A DNA stretch of 64,000 bases, from NCBI GenBank assembly GCA_963837635.1, contig CAWINY010000007.1:992001-1056000 (forward strand). The letters run 5' to 3'. This document shows positions 43,874-52,224 of this stretch, in pieces. The position numbers were made by a program, and so were the translations under genes. The number at the start of each line of letters is the position of its first letter. The first letter of the stretch is position 1. The DNA is from CAWINY01 sp963837635 (GTDB taxonomy: Bacteria; Acidobacteriota; Terriglobia; Terriglobales; Acidobacteriaceae). The notes under the pieces are model-generated. The model saw only the letters and a program-made list of their open reading frames with translations. It ran no database searches and was not told the origin of the DNA.

Positions 43874-45361
43874 ATGCCACTCTTTTCGATTCCCCTCTCC
43901 GGTCTCGACGCTTTCCAGGAAGCGCTGGGCGTCATTGCCAACAACCTGTCCAACATGAGCACGACTGGATACAAGGATCAGAGCATCAACTTTCACGATC
44001 TGTTTTACCAGGCGATCGGAACCAATGGCGCCGGCAGTGCCATTGAAGTTGGCGCCGGAACGACCATCGCGTCAACCGACTCAAACTTCAATAATGGCAA
44101 TTTGAATACGACAGGCAAAGCGACGGATGTCGCGATCAGCAATGAGGGTTTTTTCGTCACCCAACTCAATGGACAGACCGAGTATACGCGAGCGGGAAAT
44201 TTCGCTCTCGACAATAACGGGTATCTAAAAACCCAGGATGGCCAATTCGTCATGGGCTATCCCGCGACAAACGGGGTGGTCGGGAACGGCGTATTGTCAT
44301 CCCTGCAAATCGGCCAGGGCACGGTTGCACCCGCCACGGCGACCACAAGCTTACAACTCAATGCGAACCTGAGCGCCAACGCGCAAGCGGCTCCAGCGTG
44401 GCAAGCGAGCACCGCCTATGCCCTGGGCGATCAGGTCTTTGACGGCACCAACTGGCAGAAATGCACCACGGCGGGAACGACCGGCGCGGCGAAACCCGCA
44501 TGGAACGCGGCTGTTAGCGGTACCACCGCCGACGGTGCGGGGACGTTGGTGTGGACGAACCTGGGTCCGACTGCCGGAAACAATACAAACGACTCCTATT
44601 CAACCCCGGTAGCCGTTTATGATTCCCAGGGAAATTCTCATACCGTTACCTTTGCGTTTACCAAAAGCGGCACGAACACATGGAGTTACTCGGCTACCAT
44701 TCCAGCCGCGGACGTGACGGGAGCGGCCAATCCAGTCAGTCTTGGATCGGGCACGTTCACGTTTGATGCGAATGGCAATTTATTGACCGTGCAGCCTACC
44801 GCTGCGGGCGCGCCGACCACAGTTAGCGCTACGAATAACACCCTCCCGGGAGGGCTATTATTGCCGCCCGGCATGACATTGGCGGACGGCGCAACCGGCC
44901 TCAGCATGAGTTGGAGCCTGCTCGACTCCGCCAATAACCAGTTATTCACCCAGAACGCCAACGCCAGCGGGACCTCGGCGACCAGCCAGAACGGGTTTGC
45001 CAGCGGCAGTCTCAAGAGTTTCGCGGTCCAAAGCGACGGTACGGTTGAAGGCTCGTTCACCAACGGTCAGACCATAGCCCTGGGCCAGATCGCCCTGGCG
45101 CGGTTTGGCGACAATCAGGGTTTGCTGCGAGTTGGCGATAACAATTACCAAAGCACATACGCTTCCGGCGGCGCCGTGACCGGCAAGCCTGGAACGGGGG
45201 GGTTGGGCACGCTCACCGGCGGGGCGCTGGAACTCTCCAACGTGGACATGGCGACCGAGTTCTCGAAGATGATCTCCGCGCAACGCGGGTTCGAGGCCAA
45301 CGCCAAGGTCATCACCTCCTTTGATGAGGTCACGCAAGACACCATTAACCTGAAGCGGTAG
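43874..45361 (+). CDS. flgE: Flagellar hook protein FlgE with an inserted lectin/tail-fibre-like module
   Basis: Structural subunit of the hook. N-terminal PLSGLDAFQEALGVIANNLSNMSTTGYKDQ and C-terminal ALELSNVDMATEFSKMISAQRGFEANAKVITSFDEV are canonical. Residues ~173-233 (DNA 44394-44575) carry an extra module, starting AWQASTAYALGDQVF with CTTAGTTGAAKPAW and ending GTLVWTNLG. This pattern is familiar from phage tail-fibre and carbohydrate-binding-type domains. It sits in the surface-exposed variable part of FlgE. 495 residues. ATG 43874; the longer frame from 43550 overlaps flgD. Confidence 0.93.
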   Translation: MPLFSIPLSGLDAFQEALGVIANNLSNMSTTGYKDQSINFHDLFYQAIGTNGAGSAIEVGAGTTIASTDSNFNNGNLNTTGKATDVAISNEGFFVTQLNGQTEYTRAGNFALDNNGYLKTQDGQFVMGYPATNGVVGNGVLSSLQIGQGTVAPATATTSLQLNANLSANAQAAPAWQASTAYALGDQVFDGTNWQKCTTAGTTGAAKPAWNAAVSGTTADGAGTLVWTNLGPTAGNNTNDSYSTPVAVYDSQGNSHTVTFAFTKSGTNTWSYSATIPAADVTGAANPVSLGSGTFTFDANGNLLTVQPTAAGAPTTVSATNNTLPGGLLLPPGMTLADGATGLSMSWSLLDSANNQLFTQNANASGTSATSQNGFASGSLKSFAVQSDGTVEGSFTNGQTIALGQIALARFGDNQGLLRVGDNNYQSTYASGGAVTGKPGTGGLGTLTGGALELSNVDMATEFSKMISAQRGFEANAKVITSFDEVTQDTINLKR

Positions 45362-45401
45362 CAGCTTGCGGGGACCGATCCGCTGCTTAGTCCAGAATTA
45401 A

Positions 45402-45444
45402 GGGCGCCATCAGCCATTAACTTCGGTTATGGCTGGCGGCGCCC
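45402..45444 (+). terminator. Strong hairpin after flgE, probable terminator
   Basis: GGGCGCC and AGCCAT pair with ATGGCT and GGCGCCC around an 11-base loop, with a symmetrical 3-base internal loop. No T-run follows. It would end the fliK-flgD-flgE unit. The rest of the 297-base gap up to 45658 contains only the next promoter. Confidence 0.55.
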
Positions 45445-45568
45445 GCCTCATCGTCCTTCTAATCGTCACCTCACACGGTCGCGACGGTCTTCGTCGCCAG
45501 CGCCGCCCTGGTTTCGTGTTTTCAAATACTTACCGGATAGAGTCCAAATCCTGATCCCGCTTGGCGGG

Positions 45569-45584
45569 CGGCATGGCGATTGCA
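45569..45584 (+). promoter_or_regulatory. Sigma-54 promoter of the fliN-fliO-export gene unit
   Basis: CGGCATGGCGATTGCA matches GGCA, G and TTGCA of the consensus with GG-N10-GC spacing. Predicted start about 45595, giving a 64-base leader to fliN. Confidence 0.8.
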
Positions 45585-45658
45585 CTAATCGTCGTGTGCT
45601 CTCCGGACGAGCCCCACGAAATCCACAGCCGAGGCAGGTCCGCGAAGCCTGAAATGAA

Positions 45659-45961
45659 ATGACCGAAGCTAGTCAAATCGCCGAACTGGTGCAACCACCA
45701 CCGCAATTGCCGGAGGGTTCCAGTCTTCTGCCCGACCCGGTGGAGATGTTTCCCTGGCTCAAATGCACGGTTTTCGTGGAGCTACCCGTCACGCGCACCA
45801 CGGTTCGGGAGCTACTGGCGCTGGCGCCTGGCAGCATCCTGGAGACCTCGTGTAAGGCGACCAGCGATCTTCCCGTTAGAGTCAACGGAGTGCTGATCGG
45901 CTGGGCGGAATTCGATGTTGTGAGCAATCATCTCGCAGTGCGGATCACAGAACTGGCATGA
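45659..45961 (+). CDS. fliN: Flagellar motor switch protein FliN (single SpoA domain)
   Basis: C-ring subunit. 100 residues; residues 35-100 form a SpoA domain (VFVELPVTRTTVRELLALAPGSIL, VRVNGVLIGWAEFDVVSNHLAVRITEL). Typical short FliN length. A second SpoA protein with a CheC-like part is encoded at 53195, so the C-ring may contain two FliN types. fliO overlaps by ATGA. Confidence 0.9.
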   Translation: MTEASQIAELVQPPPQLPEGSSLLPDPVEMFPWLKCTVFVELPVTRTTVRELLALAPGSILETSCKATSDLPVRVNGVLIGWAEFDVVSNHLAVRITELA

Positions 45962-46386
45962 GTGAAAAAAGCGGCAAATCGAAAAAACGCGCAGTGCTGC
46001 CCGTAGTCGATCTGGCGATGTGCGACGGCGCGGCCGCCATGGCCTTACCGCTTCCCCGCGGGATTGGGGAGAACGGCTATTTCGATCGCCTGATCGGGAT
46101 GATGATGCAGGCGTGGGATTGGCTGCGCCAGCGCTCGCGCGCGCAACAGCAGGCCAAACGGCTCTCCGTCTGCGATATGACCCAGCTCGGCGACAAACGC
46201 TTCGTCGCCATTATTCAGGCGGATGGCCAGCGCTTTCTGATCGGCGGAACTTCCGGCGCCGTCTCGCTGCTCGCCACGCTTCCCGAGGATCGAAAGTCTT
46301 TCAAGGCAATTCTCAAACGAAAGACCGCAAGAAAGCCTCGCGCCGCTTCCAACTCGAAAAGCAAGGCCGAGGTGTCCGGAGAATGA
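45958..46386 (+). CDS. fliO: FliO-like flagellar biosynthesis protein without an obvious membrane helix
   Basis: 142 residues between fliN and fliP, the standard position of fliO. Residues 67-108 (KRLSVCDMTQLGDKRFVAIIQADGQRFLIGG, AVSLLATL) match the FliO C-terminal pattern. FliO normally has an N-terminal membrane helix that helps FliP assemble; here the N-terminus (MSEKSGKSKKRAVLPVVDLA) and the rest show none that is convincing. The C-terminus is Lys/Arg-rich. Identification is by context plus weak motif. Confidence 0.72.
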   Translation: MSEKSGKSKKRAVLPVVDLAMCDGAAAMALPLPRGIGENGYFDRLIGMMMQAWDWLRQRSRAQQQAKRLSVCDMTQLGDKRFVAIIQADGQRFLIGGTSGAVSLLATLPEDRKSFKAILKRKTARKPRAASNSKSKAEVSGE

Positions 46387-47135
46387 GTAAGCCGGCCATA
46401 TGGATGGGCTTGGGCTTGCTCGCGTTCGGAGCGAGGCTGCAGGCGCAGGTAGCTCCGCTGGTGCCACCCCTGCCTGCACCGGGGACCATCACCATTACCG
46501 GCCTGGGCACTGGGTCTTCCAGTCCTTGGTCGATTGTTGTCCTGCTGACCCTCCTGACGCTGCTGCCGTCCCTGTTGTTATGCATGACGCCGTTTGCGCG
46601 TCTGCTGATCGTCTTCCACTTTCTCAGGCAAGCCCTGGGACTGCAGACGACACCCTCGAATCAGACGCTGATTGGACTAGCTCTGGTTCTGACCTTTTTC
46701 CTAATGCAGCCGGTCGGCCAGACTATATTCACCAACTCCATTCAGCCGCTGCAGCGGAACCAGATCGACGCTTCCGCCGCTTTACTCCGTGCCGAGCCCA
46801 CCGTGCATGACTTCATGATGCGCTATGTCCGCGAGAAGGACCTGGCCTTGTTTATCGACTTGGCCAAGGAACCGCGTCCTAAAAATCCCGCAGACGTATC
46901 GATGAGAGTGCTGGTTCCGTCCTACATCATTTCGGAACTGAAATCGGGTTTTCAGATCGGCGCCGTGCTCTTTTTGCCGTTTCTGGTAATCGACATGGTG
47001 GTCGCCTCCATTACCACTTCGATCGGCATGTTTCAACTTCCACCAGTGGTGGTTTCCACGCCCTTGAAGCTGCTCTTGTTCGTGATGGTCGACGGCTGGA
47101 ACCTGCTCATTGGTTCACTGATTAGGAGTTTCTGA
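46383..47135 (+). CDS. fliP: Flagellar export gate protein FliP
   Basis: Core of the export gate pore with FliQ and FliR. 250 residues with a cleavable signal peptide (MSKPAIWMGLGLLAFGARLQAQ) and four membrane segments. Signature strings are MTPFARLLIVFHFLRQALGLQTTPSNQTLIGLALVLTFFLMQP and the C-terminal FVMVDGWNLLIGSLIRSF. ATG 46383 overlaps the fliO stop (ATGA); the longer frame from 46020 overlaps fliO. Confidence 0.96.
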   Translation: MSKPAIWMGLGLLAFGARLQAQVAPLVPPLPAPGTITITGLGTGSSSPWSIVVLLTLLTLLPSLLLCMTPFARLLIVFHFLRQALGLQTTPSNQTLIGLALVLTFFLMQPVGQTIFTNSIQPLQRNQIDASAALLRAEPTVHDFMMRYVREKDLALFIDLAKEPRPKNPADVSMRVLVPSYIISELKSGFQIGAVLFLPFLVIDMVVASITTSIGMFQLPPVVVSTPLKLLLFVMVDGWNLLIGSLIRSF

Positions 47136-47139
47136 GGTC

Positions 47140-47409
47140 ATGGAGACGGCACAGATTGTCGAGTTGACGCGCTCGGTCCTGATGGAGGTCGGGCTCTTGG
47201 CAGCTCCTATTCTTGGCGCCGCCATTCTTGTAAGCCTGCTGATCAACATTGTTCAAGTGCTGACCTCCCTGCAGGAGACAACCATTTCCACCGTACCCCG
47301 GCTTTTTGCCAGTGCGGCGGCTCTGTTTTTTCTGCTGCCATGGATGCTTCGCCATTTGAACCAGTACACGATTCACATGTTTTCCGATCTGGGTCGGTTT
47401 GCGCACTGA
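47140..47409 (+). CDS. fliQ: Flagellar export gate protein FliQ
   Basis: 89 residues with two membrane helices (LMEVGLLAAPILGAAILVSLLINIVQVL and LFASAAALFFLLPWML) and the characteristic LQETTISTVPRL loop. Starts 4 bases after fliP. Fits the FliP5-FliQ4-FliR1 gate. Confidence 0.95.
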   Translation: METAQIVELTRSVLMEVGLLAAPILGAAILVSLLINIVQVLTSLQETTISTVPRLFASAAALFFLLPWMLRHLNQYTIHMFSDLGRFAH

Positions 47410-47417
47410 GGGAGAGA

Positions 47418-48179
47418 ATGGATATCCCGCTGCAATCGTTGCTGAAGGGCATGATGTTTTTGGGACTCCGTGTCTCCGGACTGATGTTGTTCGCGCCCTT
47501 TTTTAGCAATGCAACGATTCCACCGCGGATCAAGGTCATTCTGACGATCGCGATCACCGCCATCCTCTACCCGACTATGTCCAACAGGTTGCTCTCGACC
47601 CAATGGGAGCCGCTCGTGGTTGCCAGCGAGATGGTGATTGGAATTGCGATGGGGATCACCACGAATCTGGTATTCGAGGCGGCTCAGTTCGCGGGGCAAA
47701 TTCTCAGTGTGCAGATGGGCTATTCGTTAGTGAACATCATGGATCCGACCACGCAGGTAGAGACCACGGTGATGTCCATGTTTCACAACCTGGTGGTCAT
47801 GCTGATCTTCCTGCACTTCGATGTTCACCATTGGATTCTGCGCGCCGTGGCGCACAGTTTCGACTACCTCCCGGTGGGCGCCCCGATGGCAACCGGCGGG
47901 TTGACCATGGCGCTGCTGCATAGTTTCACGGTCGTTCTTCAGCTCGGAATTCAAATAGCGGCTCCGGTGTTGGCCGCGACGATCGCGGCGGACGTCGCAC
48001 TCGGGATGCTGGGCAAGGCATCGCCGCAACTGCCTCTGATGATGATGGGGCCGTCGATCAAGAGCCTTTTGGGATTGGGCGTGTTATCCGCGGCCATTTG
48101 TTATTGGCCCCCAATGTTCGAGAAGTTTTTCGGCGAGTCGATCGCCTATACCGATCGAATTTTGCAACTGGCGCATTGA
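47418..48179 (+). CDS. fliR: Flagellar export gate protein FliR
   Basis: 253 residues, multi-pass. Signatures are GLMLFAPFFSNATIPPRIKVILTIAITA, EMVIGIAMGITTNLVFEAAQFAGQILSVQMGYSLVNIMDP, and ATIAADVALGMLGKASPQL. ATG 47418 follows GAGAGA; the frame from 47340 overlaps fliQ. flhB starts one base after its stop. Confidence 0.95.
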   Translation: MDIPLQSLLKGMMFLGLRVSGLMLFAPFFSNATIPPRIKVILTIAITAILYPTMSNRLLSTQWEPLVVASEMVIGIAMGITTNLVFEAAQFAGQILSVQMGYSLVNIMDPTTQVETTVMSMFHNLVVMLIFLHFDVHHWILRAVAHSFDYLPVGAPMATGGLTMALLHSFTVVLQLGIQIAAPVLAATIAADVALGMLGKASPQLPLMMMGPSIKSLLGLGVLSAAICYWPPMFEKFFGESIAYTDRILQLAH

Positions 48180-48180
48180 G

Positions 48181-49290
48181 ATGAGTGACAAGTCCAGCAA
48201 GACAGAAAAGCCGACACCGCGCAAGCGGCAAAAAGCTCGTGAGCAAGGTCAAGTCGCTCGTTCGCGCGACTTGACCAATGTTCTGGGGGGAGCGGCGGCT
48301 ATCTGTGTGCTGGTTTGGGGAGCGCCGGAGGCGATGCACCATTGGGCCGGCTATTACGGGCGGATGCTTAGCCTGGCGGTGGAGGAGCAATCGATCACGA
48401 CTACCAGTCCATTCTTTTATTGGACATCAATCGAGATCTTTCGCTGGGCTGCGCCAGCCTTGTTGGCCGGGCTTGCCGTCAGCATCGCAGCCGGATTTGC
48501 CCAGGGCGGATTGGTCTTCGCGCCGGCATCCTTGAATTTTAAGATCGAGCGGCTCAATCCCGCGACCAAGCTGGGACAGATGTTCTCGTTGACCGGACTG
48601 AGCGGAATCCTGAAATCGCTGCTTCCCTTCGGGGCGATCCTTTATGTGTGTGTAACCCTCTGCACCGAGCGTTGGAAGACGATCGTGCAAGCTTCCATGC
48701 TGGATTTTCGCTCCTTCGCGCAGTTGGTGACCGCCCTGACGGGTGAGTTGCTCTGGAAATCCGGCCTGGTGCTGGGCGTCTGGGCGGGGGTCGATTACTT
48801 TCTGTCCTGGCGGAAAGTGGAAGGCGACCTGCGCATGAGCCGCGAGGAAATGAAGGAGGAATTCAAAGATACGGACGGCAATCCGCAGATCAAAGCCCGC
48901 ATCCGCAGGATTCAACGCCAGGTTCGGCGCGGCCAGATGGTGAAGAATGTGGAGTCAGCCACTGTGGTGGTTACCAATCCTACGCACTTTGCCGTCGCCT
49001 TGAAATATGAGATGGACATGGATGCCCCCACGGTCGTGGCCAAGGGACAGAATATGGTGGCCCAGGAAATCAAGGAGATCGCCCGCTGGAACGGGATTCC
49101 GATGATCGAGAACCGCCCTCTGGCGCAGGCTCTCTACCGTTCCGCGGAAGTAGGATTTGCGATTCCGGCCAAGCTGTACGTCGCCGTCGCCGAGATCCTG
49201 GCGCTGGTCTACCGGGCCCGCATGCAAGCTCAACAGGCAGCGGCAGCTCGTAACCGAGCCCAAGGGCCGAATCCAAGAGGAGCAAACTAG
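48181..49290 (+). CDS. flhB: Flagellar export switch protein FlhB
   Basis: Export-specificity switch. 369 residues: Lys/Arg-rich start (SDKSSKTEKPTPRKRQKAREQGQVARSRDL), four membrane segments, then the cytoplasmic domain with the autocleavage site NPTH at residues 266-269 (VVVTNPTHFAVALKYE). Cleavage there, in response to FliK, shifts export from hook to filament proteins. The C-terminal Gln/Ala-rich tail is longer than in E. coli. Its TAG overlaps the flhA GTG. Confidence 0.96.
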   Translation: MSDKSSKTEKPTPRKRQKAREQGQVARSRDLTNVLGGAAAICVLVWGAPEAMHHWAGYYGRMLSLAVEEQSITTTSPFFYWTSIEIFRWAAPALLAGLAVSIAAGFAQGGLVFAPASLNFKIERLNPATKLGQMFSLTGLSGILKSLLPFGAILYVCVTLCTERWKTIVQASMLDFRSFAQLVTALTGELLWKSGLVLGVWAGVDYFLSWRKVEGDLRMSREEMKEEFKDTDGNPQIKARIRRIQRQVRRGQMVKNVESATVVVTNPTHFAVALKYEMDMDAPTVVAKGQNMVAQEIKEIARWNGIPMIENRPLAQALYRSAEVGFAIPAKLYVAVAEILALVYRARMQAQQAAAARNRAQGPNPRGAN

Positions 49291-51371
49291 TGGCAGAGAA
49301 ACAGGGTTTCATCGAGACGTTGCGCGCGGCGGGCGCGGATTGGATCATCCCGACGCTGGCGGTGGGCCTGATCTTTGTCATGCTGGTGCCCTTGCCTGGG
49401 TTTGCGCTCGATCTGCTGCTGTCCATTAGCATCACCGCTTCGGTGCTGGTCCTGTTGACGGCCGTGCAGTTGTTGCGGCCGGTGCAATTCTCCGTGTTTC
49501 CCAGCTTGATACTCTTGCTCACGCTGTTTCGCTTGTCGCTGGACGTTGCGGCCAGTCGCAGAATTCTGCTGCACGGTGCCGAGGGGCCTAGCGCGGCCGG
49601 CAGCGTCATTCAAGCCTTCGGCCAATTTGTCGTCGGTGGGAACTACGTGGTGGGGTTTGTGTTGTTTCTGGCCCTGATCGCCATCCAGTTCCTGGTGGTG
49701 AGCCACGGCGCAGTGCGCACCGCGGAAGTGACCGCGCGCTTCACCCTGGACGCCATGCCCGGCAAACAAATGGCGATTGATGCGGACATGAACGCCGGGC
49801 TCATCAACGAAACCCAGGCCAAAGCCCGCCGGGAAGCCATCACCAAGGAAGCTGAATTTTATGGGGCCATGGATGGCGCGGCCCGATTCAGCCAGCGCGA
49901 TTCGATGGCCACCATTCTGATCACGGCGATCAACATCATCGCCGGATTTCTGATCGGCGTCTTCCAGCAGGGCGTGCCTTTCGCCGAAGCTCTCAAGACG
50001 TACACCATCCTGACGGTCGGACATGGTCTGGTGACCATGATCCCCTCGCTCCTGGTTTCCGTCGCCGGCGCCATGGTCCTTACACGCGCGGCTTCGGAAG
50101 GGACGATGGACAAGGACCTTTCGAAGCAACTCTTCAGCAACCCCAAGCCCCTCTGGATCACCGCTGGCATTCTGCTGATCCTGGCTATGATCCCGGGATT
50201 GCCGAAGCTTTCCTTCCTCATGATTGCCGGCGGGTTGGTGTTCATCTCCAGGCAGATCAAGCAGTCGAAGGCCAAAGAAGAGGGGGCCGCTGCCGCTGCA
50301 AAATCCTCAGCTCCAGGCCAAGCGGCTGCGGGCGCGGACGTCCTCGAATCCGTGATCAAATTGGACGACCTGATGCTGGAAGTCGGTCTCGGCCTCGTCC
50401 CCATGGTCGATGTCAAACAGGGCGGCCAGCTATTAGGCAAGATTCGTTCGTTGCGCAAAACGCTGGCGCAGCAACTGGGATTCTTGGTACCCTCCATCCA
50501 TATCACCGACAACGTTTCTTTAAGAGAGCAAGAGTACGTCGTCTACCTGCGGGGAGTGGAGATTGCGCGCTGGGAGATGCGGCGCGACTCCTTACTGGCG
50601 ATCTGTTCCGAGCCCACGGCGCCGCCGCTGCCGGGGGTAGAGACGAAAGATCCGGCATTCAATGTGGGCGCGAAATGGATCAGCGCCGACATGCAGGCGC
50701 AGGCCATTTCCGCCGGCTACACCGTGGTGGACCGCACCTCGGTTCTGGCCACGCACCTCTCCGAGATCATCAAGCAGAATGCCCATGAACTGTTGACCCG
50801 GCAGGAGACCAAGCGCCTGATCGACCGGATCGGCGATTCTCACCCGAAACTGGTGGAGGAACTGATCCCGAAACTCCTGACCCTGGGCGAGGTGCAGAAA
50901 GTATTACAGCAGCTTCTGCGGGAACAGGTGTCCATCCGCGATCTGGGAACCATATTGGAGGTCCTGGTAGACGCCGCGGCGGTCAACAAGAACCCGGTCA
51001 TGCTGGTGGAAGCGGTACGGCAGGGATTGTCCCGCGCTATCGTCCGTACGCTGCTGGACGAGAAGGGCGGACTGAAGGTAGTGACGTTGAATACCGCTCT
51101 GGAAGAAGAATGCAATCGGGCAGCGACCCAGCAGGTTCCGGCGATCACCTCCGGCAATCTGCAGATTTCCGTCGCGCGCCGGGTGTTGGATAGCCTACGC
51201 ACGAGCTTCGGCGAACAAGTGGTCGCGGCCCCGCCGGTTCTGCTGTGCCCCTCGCCGGGACGCTTTTACCTGCGGCGGCTGTTGGAGCCATTTCTGCCTA
51301 AGATCGTTGTGATCAGTCCGATGGAAATTCCGCCGATCGTGCCGGTGCAGGCCGTCGGCACGGTGCGATGA
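49290..51371 (+). CDS. flhA: Flagellar export gate protein FlhA
   Basis: Largest gate component; its cytoplasmic ring docks chaperone-substrate complexes. 693 residues: eight membrane segments in the first ~310 residues with the FHIPEP region (FRLSLDVAASRRILL; AEFYGAMDGAARFSQRDSM), then the soluble domain (DDLMLEVGLGLVPMVD, REQEYVVYLRGVEIARWEM, KRLIDRIGDSHPKLVEELIPKLLTLGEVQKVLQQLLREQVSIRDLGTILE). GTG start overlapping the flhB stop (TAGTG). flhF and flhG, often next, are absent. Confidence 0.97.
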   Translation: MAEKQGFIETLRAAGADWIIPTLAVGLIFVMLVPLPGFALDLLLSISITASVLVLLTAVQLLRPVQFSVFPSLILLLTLFRLSLDVAASRRILLHGAEGPSAAGSVIQAFGQFVVGGNYVVGFVLFLALIAIQFLVVSHGAVRTAEVTARFTLDAMPGKQMAIDADMNAGLINETQAKARREAITKEAEFYGAMDGAARFSQRDSMATILITAINIIAGFLIGVFQQGVPFAEALKTYTILTVGHGLVTMIPSLLVSVAGAMVLTRAASEGTMDKDLSKQLFSNPKPLWITAGILLILAMIPGLPKLSFLMIAGGLVFISRQIKQSKAKEEGAAAAAKSSAPGQAAAGADVLESVIKLDDLMLEVGLGLVPMVDVKQGGQLLGKIRSLRKTLAQQLGFLVPSIHITDNVSLREQEYVVYLRGVEIARWEMRRDSLLAICSEPTAPPLPGVETKDPAFNVGAKWISADMQAQAISAGYTVVDRTSVLATHLSEIIKQNAHELLTRQETKRLIDRIGDSHPKLVEELIPKLLTLGEVQKVLQQLLREQVSIRDLGTILEVLVDAAAVNKNPVMLVEAVRQGLSRAIVRTLLDEKGGLKVVTLNTALEEECNRAATQQVPAITSGNLQISVARRVLDSLRTSFGEQVVAAPPVLLCPSPGRFYLRRLLEPFLPKIVVISPMEIPPIVPVQAVGTVR

Positions 51372-51374
51372 CCA

Positions 51375-51399
51375 CCCCAGCACGCGGGGCGTGCTGGGG
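51375..51399 (+). terminator. Perfect 11-bp hairpin between flhA and fliA
   Basis: CCCCAGCACGC pairs perfectly with GCGTGCTGGGG around a GGG loop. No T-run follows, so it could be an mRNA stability or attenuation element that sets FliA level, rather than a full terminator. Confidence 0.5.
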
Positions 51400-51426
51400 A
51401 CCCCGTAGTAGCGAAACGAGAGCATC

Positions 51427-52224
51427 ATGAGTACACGACCAGAAGCCGCTTATCAGAATACGCAGTTCGAGCCGAGCGATCGTGACCGGCTCATCCTGGA
51501 GCAATTGCCGCAGGTGCACTACATCGCGGCGCGAATCCGCGAGCGCCTGCCGAATCATGTCCCCTTCGAGGATTTGGTGAATGCCGGGGTCCTGGGCTTG
51601 ATCGAGGCGATGCAGAAGTACGACGCTGCTCGCGCCGTCCAGTTCAAGACGTACGCCAAGTTTCGAATCCGCGGCGCCATCCTCGATAGTCTGCGCGAGC
51701 TGGACTGGGGATCACGCTCGCTGCGCCGCAAAGGGAGAGCAGCCGAAGAAGCGTCGGTAAAGCTGGAGATGCGCCTGGGCCGGCAACCCGCCGAGCAGGA
51801 GATCGCCGACGAGATGCACATCGAGCTCAAAGATTTGCATGAGCTGCTCATGCAGCTGGACGGCCTTGCCCTGGTATCGCAGGAGGTGAGCGCACCTTAC
51901 GACAAAGCCGAAACCAGGGATGTGATCGAGAACGCGCCCAGCACCGACAAAGATCCGTTTGAACAGCTTCTAAACACGGAGAGCAATGAACGGCTGGCGC
52001 AAGCGATTGCCAAGCTGGACGAGCGAGAGCAACGCGTGCTGTCCCTCTATTACCGCGAAGAACTTACGATGAAAGAGATCGCGGCAGTGCTGGGCATCGC
52101 GGAGTCGCGGGTCTCCCAATTGCACTCGGTCGCGCTGCTTCGATTGCGCACCTCCTTGCAGCGGGTTTTTCCTGAACGCAAGCCTGTTCCCAAGGCAAAG
52201 ACCACACGGGGAGTTATGGCATGA
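51427..52224 (+). CDS. fliA: Flagellar sigma factor FliA (sigma-28)
   Basis: Directs polymerase to late flagellar genes; held inactive by FlgM until the hook is complete. 265 residues with region 2 (VPFEDLVNAGVLGLIEAMQKYD, FKTYAKFRIRGAILDSLRELDW), region 3 (GRQPAEQEIADEMHIELKDLHELL) and region 4 (LDEREQRVLSLYYREELTMKEIAAVLGIAESRVSQLHS). Target boxes (GCCGATA) are visible before motA, flgM and flagellin in this window. fliM overlaps its stop by ATGA. Confidence 0.96.
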   Translation: MSTRPEAAYQNTQFEPSDRDRLILEQLPQVHYIAARIRERLPNHVPFEDLVNAGVLGLIEAMQKYDAARAVQFKTYAKFRIRGAILDSLRELDWGSRSLRRKGRAAEEASVKLEMRLGRQPAEQEIADEMHIELKDLHELLMQLDGLALVSQEVSAPYDKAETRDVIENAPSTDKDPFEQLLNTESNERLAQAIAKLDEREQRVLSLYYREELTMKEIAAVLGIAESRVSQLHSVALLRLRTSLQRVFPERKPVPKAKTTRGVMA

